A stretch of 5,910 bases of DNA from NCBI GenBank assembly GCA_023301335.1, contig JALZVA010000075.1, positions 1 to 5,910 on the forward strand, in the 5' to 3' direction. The position numbers and the translations under genes were made by a program. Source of the stretch: Akkermansiaceae bacterium. GTDB taxonomy: Bacteria > Verrucomicrobiota > Verrucomicrobiia > Verrucomicrobiales > Akkermansiaceae. Positions within the stretch are counted from its first letter, which is position 1. Every line of letters begins with the position of its first letter. The notes under the pieces are model-generated. The model searched no databases. It saw nothing but the letters and a program-made list of their open reading frames with translations, and was not told where the DNA came from. Below are positions 4,868-5,910 of this stretch, one piece after another.

Positions 4868-5629
4868 TTACTTCTTTGGAGGTGCTGATGGCCGTGACGA
4901 CGGTGACGACGGCGGTGACGATAAAGATGAAATCGGCTTTGTTACCTTTGATGGGCCACCTAAAGACTGTGAAGCTGATACAGGAGCAGAGTTTACTTTT
5001 TTCTTTTGCAGTGGCATAGACCTACTAGCCATTGCCGCCATTGCAGGATCAATCTTAACATCTTCCTGCTTTTCTTCCTGCTTTTTCTTTGGAGCAGGAA
5101 TAGATGAAGTTACAGCACTCGGCTTCTCTGCTGCTTTTGATTTTCTTACAGGTGCTGGTGTAGTAAGAGGAGCAGGTTTCTCTGTAGGAGTTCCAACTGT
5201 TGAGTTACCTACAAAAATGGCTCCTGCTTCAATAGAAATGGTTCCAGCTTTAATATCCCCAACGAGTTCAGCATCTTTCTTTAGCTCAACACGCTCAGAA
5301 ACTGAGATATTTCCATAAACCTTACCATAAATGACAACTGATCGAGTTCTGATTTCAGCTCTGATCCTTGCATTTTCGCCAACTGTTAAAGATCCATCTG
5401 AGATGATTTCTCCTTCAATTTTCCCATCAACAACAAGATCGTTAGTGAAGTTAATTTTCCCTTTGATCTCAACATCTGCGCTGAGGATATTTCTTCCTCC
5501 AGCTGAGCGTGTTGATGATCCAGCAGGTTCTTGTCCTTTAGCCTGGGCTGAAGAATTAGCTACTGGTTGAGAAGAGCCCTCTTGCTGAGGCTCGTTACTG
5601 TCTTTCATGTATCGGGTGAATGGATTCAC
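4868..5629 (-). CDS. Bactofilin (polymer-forming cytoskeletal protein) with long disordered tails
   Basis: Bactofilins self-assemble without nucleotide into filaments through a right-handed beta-helix and act as membrane-associated scaffolds for cell-shape, wall or envelope proteins. The core is residues about 46-146. It shows the repeating hydrophobic-Gly pattern: VEIKGKINFTNDLVVDGKIEG (53-73), SLTVGENARIRAEIRTRSVVIYGKVYGNI (80-108), ERVELKKDAELVGDIKAGTISIEAGAIFVG (112-141). It is flanked by a Ser/Gln-rich N-terminal arm and a roughly 105-aa Pro/Ser/Lys-rich C-terminal tail, long for the family and presumably disordered. The start is uncertain. GTG at 5629 gives 253 aa beginning NPFTRYMK, a hydrophobic/basic stretch like known bactofilin membrane-targeting ends. 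ATG at 5608 gives 246 aa and removes it. Neither has a Shine-Dalgarno sequence. It appears monocistronic, with a terminator 57 nt downstream. No M23 peptidase neighbour is visible in the window. Confidence 0.93.
   Translation of the reverse strand: MNPFTRYMKDSNEPQQEGSSQPVANSSAQAKGQEPAGSSTRSAGGRNILSADVEIKGKINFTNDLVVDGKIEGEIISDGSLTVGENARIRAEIRTRSVVIYGKVYGNISVSERVELKKDAELVGDIKAGTISIEAGAIFVGNSTVGTPTEKPAPLTTPAPVRKSKAAEKPSAVTSSIPAPKKKQEEKQEDVKIDPAMAAMASRSMPLQKKKVNSAPVSASQSLGGPSKVTKPISSLSSPPSSPSSRPSAPPKK
4894..4923. repeat. Short tandem repeat in the 3' end of the bactofilin gene
   Basis: GTGACGACG occurs twice in tandem (4894-4902, 4903-4911). A third, imperfect copy, GTGACGATA (4915-4923), follows after three bases. 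On the coding strand these encode the Ser/Pro-rich run SSPPSSPSS in the disordered tail (residues about 237-245). Unit length is a multiple of three, so copy changes would stay in frame. This patch is also more GC-rich than the surrounding gene. Confidence 0.75.
5061..5084. repeat. Perfect 12-bp tandem duplication inside the bactofilin gene
   Basis: TCTTCCTGCTTT occurs twice back to back (5061-5072 and 5073-5084). On the coding strand it gives the charged run KQEE-KQED in the C-terminal tail (residues about 183-190). The 12-bp unit equals four codons, so slippage would lengthen or shorten the tail without a frameshift. Confidence 0.8.
5616..5629. repeat. Palindrome GTGAAT-GG-ATTCAC at the bactofilin start
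   Basis: Two perfect 6-bp arms (5616-5621 and 5624-5629) flank a 2-bp centre. The right arm contains the putative GTG start codon on the minus strand. If translation starts instead at ATG 5608, the palindrome lies in the 5' leader, 7 nt before that ATG, and could serve as an operator or a leader hairpin. It may also be a coincidence of the codons for N-P-F-T. Confidence 0.4.
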
Positions 5630-5665
5630 TGTATTATGCTATAGTTATAGGTTAAGTTATTTAGC

Positions 5666-5691
5666 AGATATTTAAGTTTCTTTAAATATCT
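5666..5691. repeat. 10-bp inverted repeat upstream of the bactofilin gene
   Basis: AGATATTTAA (5666-5675) and TTAAATATCT (5682-5691) are exact reverse complements separated by the 6-nt GTTTCT. The element lies 36 bp before the GTG start and is not followed by a T-run on either strand, so it is not an intrinsic terminator. It may be a regulator binding site overlapping the bactofilin promoter, or a leader stem-loop. It is very AT-rich, within AT-rich DNA. Confidence 0.5.
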
Positions 5692-5755
5692 TGTAAAACT
5701 TCTCAAAATATTCCTAAAGGGTATTTTAAGAAAGCTTTTAATTAAAGGGTTTAAA

Positions 5756-5774
5756 AGAGTTTGTTGCGGACTCT
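5756..5774 (-). terminator. Weak terminator-like hairpin
   Basis: On the minus strand AGAGT (5774-5770) and ACTCT (5760-5756) pair over 5 bp around a 9-nt loop and run into four T residues (5755-5752 including the stem edge). It is about 100 nt beyond the possible stop codon at 5875, so it could end that partly visible gene. The stem is short and the T-run poor. Confidence 0.22.
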
Positions 5775-5824
5775 ATTCTTGTGCGGGTTATAATAAATTT
5801 CAGGGCTATTTACCAATTCTTTCC

Positions 5825-5839
5825 TCCTTAATTTAAGGA
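5825..5839. repeat. Palindrome TCCTTAA-T-TTAAGGA
   Basis: Perfect 7-bp arms around a single base (5825-5831 and 5833-5839). As DNA this is a near-complete palindrome typical in size of an operator. No T-run follows on either strand, so it is not a terminator. It lies about 35 bp after the possible stop at 5875 and 195 bp upstream of bactofilin. The role is unknown. Confidence 0.4.
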
Positions 5840-5874
5840 TTCGCTTGATTTCCCTAGAAATTTTAACAAAAGGC

Positions 5875-5910
5875 TTAGTATTTCCCCTCTTCTGGAGTCA
5901 CTGGCTCTTC
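5875..5910 (-). CDS. Possible 3' end of an unidentified gene, cut by the window edge
   Basis: On the minus strand the last 11 codons before a TAA (5877-5875) read EEPVTPEEGKY. This acidic, Pro-containing end is typical of a disordered protein C-terminus. Nothing identifies the product. If real, the gene precedes bactofilin on the same strand with about 245 bp between them, so it is probably not in the same operon. Other frames are also open at this edge, so the call is weak. Confidence 0.28.
   Translation of the reverse strand, partial: EEPVTPEEGKY

Larger units (their letters stand above)
5630..5874. other. AT-rich non-coding region upstream of the bactofilin gene
   Basis: About 245 bp with no convincing gene. 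It holds the 10-bp inverted repeat at 5666-5691. A weak minus-strand hairpin AGAGT/ACTCT lies at 5756-5774 with TTTT after it (5755-5752), perhaps a terminator of the gene to the right. A palindrome TCCTTAA-T-TTAAGGA lies at 5825-5839. TATAAC and CATAAT (minus strand, about 5632-5650) could be -10 boxes, but no good -35 pairs with them. A 21-codon minus-strand frame at 5816-5751 is discussed under findings. Confidence 0.6.

Noticed and set aside
4804..5019. 71-codon plus-strand frame antisense to the bactofilin tail
   Set aside because: Its Val/Thr-rich sequence simply mirrors the tandem repeat; it starts inside the bactofilin terminator.
5845..5910. Plus-strand TTG-initiated frame running off the right edge, with AAGGA 5 nt upstream
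   Set aside because: The AAGGA is part of a palindrome, the start codon is rare and the 22 codons seen resemble no known N-terminus. A competing minus-strand frame is equally open.
1..5910. Defence island, prophage, integron, IS element or CRISPR array
   Set aside because: No transposase, integrase, terminal repeats or regularly spaced repeats. All recognised genes are core or common families arranged in compact operons.

Overview
The window reads as ordinary chromosomal DNA of moderate GC from a Gram-negative-type bacterium, most likely Verrucomicrobiota or a PVC relative. This rests on family resemblance only: a long, Ala-tailed S21, a quinone-linked PyrD, a TruC-like synthase, a bactofilin with long Pro/Ser-rich tails, and a near-total lack of Shine-Dalgarno sequences. 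No search was possible, so the phylum is an inference. No mobile element, CRISPR array, tRNA or rRNA was seen.

Layout, left to right. The left edge may hold the start of an unidentified minus-strand gene (1-62). A divergent intergenic region with a good sigma70-like promoter leads into rpsU (193-444), which is closed by a textbook terminator (474-507). Next comes a tight plus-strand operon: pyrD (529-1566), a DUF1851/Tdi1_C-like gene (1579-2064), tsaD (2067-3107) and a truC-like gene (3107-3766). Gaps are 12 nt, 2 nt and a 1-nt TAATG overlap. A convergent minus-strand operon of two small heat shock proteins (4210-4593, then 3863-4204, 5 nt apart) faces it. The two operons' terminators are interlocked, each lying on the far side of the other. 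Further right, also on the minus strand, is a bactofilin gene (4868-5629) with its own terminator. It is preceded by an AT-rich region with inverted repeats, and the right edge may hold the last codons of another minus-strand gene (5875-5910).

Functionally, the plus half is core translation and nucleotide metabolism: a ribosomal protein, pyrimidine synthesis, and two tRNA modifications (t6A37 by TsaD, probably pseudouridine 65 by the TruC-like enzyme). The minus half is proteostasis (paired sHsps) and cell architecture (bactofilin). The most notable points are a Tdi1-immunity-type domain placed inside a housekeeping operon, an sHsp pair with complementary departures from the standard fold, interlocked convergent terminators, SD-less starts next to an unusual S21, and a bactofilin GTG start that decides whether a possible membrane-targeting N-terminus exists. 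I see no convincing undescribed multi-gene system.
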